Source: Clostridium kluyveri DSM 555 (lineage in GTDB: Bacteria; Bacillota; Clostridia; Clostridiales; Clostridiaceae). From it: 64,000 nt of DNA. The first letter of the stretch is position 1. Each line of letters starts with the position of its first letter. A program made the position numbers and the translations under genes. Shown piece by piece: positions 63,328 to 64,000 of this stretch. Below the pieces are notes generated by a model. That model searched no databases, was not told the origin of the DNA, and saw only the letters and a program-made list of their open reading frames with translations. The stretch lies in the NCBI RefSeq assembly GCF_000016505.1, contig NC_009706.1, forward strand, positions 682,001 to 746,000, given 5' to 3'.

Positions 63328-64000
63328 TTGAATTATTTAATAATTGATGAACTGATCAAAAATGGTCTTATAGAAGATATAAATTATGGAGATGTTACTA
63401 CAGATAATTTATTTCATGGACAAGAGATTTCAAAAGGGAAGTTTATTGCGAAAGAGCATGGAATTATAGCTGGTATAGAGGTGGCTGAGAGAGTATTTCA
63501 AATTTTAGATAGCAGTATAGTATTTAAAAAATATCTAAAAGATGGACATGAGGTAAAAAGGGGAGATACTATAGCTTATATAGAAGGTAGTTCTAATAGT
63601 ATATTAAAAGGGGAAAGAGTTGCTTTAAATATATTGCAGAGAATGTGCGGTATTGCTACTAAGACTTTTAAAATAGTTCAACTGGTGAAAGATTATGATG
63701 TTAAAATAGTGGATACAAGAAAAACTCTTCCTGGATTCAGAATTTTAGATAAGTATTCTGTAAGAATGGGAGGAGGATACAATCACAGACTGAATTTATC
63801 GGATTTTGTAATGATTAAAGATAATCATATAAAGGCAGTAGGTTCTATAAAAGAAGCAGTAGAAAGAATAAAAAGTAAAATCCCCTTTACTACTAAAATC
63901 GAAGTGGAAGTAGAAAATTTTTACCAGCTTAAAGAAGCCCTTGATGCAAAGGTGGATGTAATTATGCTGGACAATATGGATGTAGAACACATGAAAAAGG
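63328..64000 (+). CDS. nadC: Nicotinate-nucleotide diphosphorylase (carboxylating), partial
   Basis: Read from a TTG at 63328 with GAGGTGAT upstream; the frame stays open to the window edge (about 224 residues). Converts quinolinate and PRPP to nicotinate mononucleotide. EDINYGDVTTDNL near residue 17, LNILQRMCGIAT, VDTRKTLPGFR, GGGYNHRLNLSDFVMIKDNH and VDVIMLDNMD are the expected substrate- and phosphate-binding blocks. It completes the de novo NAD route with nadA and nadB. Confidence 0.94.
   Translation, partial: MNYLIIDELIKNGLIEDINYGDVTTDNLFHGQEISKGKFIAKEHGIIAGIEVAERVFQILDSSIVFKKYLKDGHEVKRGDTIAYIEGSSNSILKGERVALNILQRMCGIATKTFKIVQLVKDYDVKIVDTRKTLPGFRILDKYSVRMGGGYNHRLNLSDFVMIKDNHIKAVGSIKEAVERIKSKIPFTTKIEVEVENFYQLKEALDAKVDVIMLDNMDVEHMKK

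Noticed and set aside
1-64000. CRISPR arrays, tRNA or rRNA genes, phage or transposase genes
   Set aside because: None recognised on reading; the only repeats are those listed.

Overview
The window is strongly AT-rich by eye, has dense short-spaced operons with clear AGGAGG-type ribosome sites, and uses many TTG and GTG starts. The gene content is that of a strictly anaerobic Clostridium: oxygen-independent (early cobalt insertion) B12 synthesis with CbiK, 2-enoate reductase, iron-sulfur L-serine dehydratase, RocB and a corrinoid-activating ASKHA protein. It fits Clostridium kluyveri or a close relative; this is judged from gene content and remembered family resemblance, not from a search. 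I saw no rRNA, tRNA, CRISPR array, prophage or intact transposase.

Layout. 1-6.3 kb: a partial class V aminotransferase (minus), dhaL-dhaM (no dhaK), aspartate 4-decarboxylase (minus), sdaAB-sdaAA, and a cold shock gene (minus). 6.5-15.3 kb: an MFS transporter, thrC, a gene-free stretch with two copies of a structured repeat, a GAF-GGDEF diguanylate cyclase, addA and a 40-codon small ORF. 15.4-20.1 kb (minus): an amino-acid ABC permease and lipoprotein, then a secreted M16 metalloprotease. 20.6-24.7 kb: a corrinoid-protein activator and a uroporphyrinogen-decarboxylase-type methyltransferase, overlapped tail to tail by a subtilase gene that looks broken at its 5' end and grafted at its 3' end, beside a third repeat copy.

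25.0-42.9 kb: one 20-gene same-strand cluster, hemB-cobD-cobO-cbiG-pduX-hemC-cobA/hemD-cbiK-cbiP-cbiA-cbiC-cbiD-cbiE-cbiT-cbiL-cbiF-cbiJ-cbiH-cobU-cobC, running from 5-aminolevulinate to the nucleotide-loop steps. PduX and CobD supply the aminopropanol phosphate arm. Missing here are cbiB, cobS, cobT and a cobalt transporter, and I see no cobalamin riboswitch in front of it.

42.9-64 kb: an FMN-binding protein divergent from an HxlR regulator, a chemotaxis receptor (minus), an iron alcohol dehydrogenase, rocB, an APC permease (minus), mgtC, a flavodoxin, a broken AraC-type regulator, 2-enoate reductase (enr) behind a perfect-consensus promoter, a CPBP protease and a DUF1523-like protein (both minus), a second enoate/dienoyl reductase-like flavoenzyme, a CmpB-like membrane protein, and nadA-nadB-nadC (nadC cut by the window end).

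The most interesting material is small: a three-copy structured repeat whose stems appear to covary and one copy of which sits inside the thrC terminator; several gene remnants (subtilase, MaoC-like, chemotaxis receptor, AraC-type); and the corrinoid activation/methyltransferase pair next to the B12 cluster. I did not find a clearly new multi-gene system.
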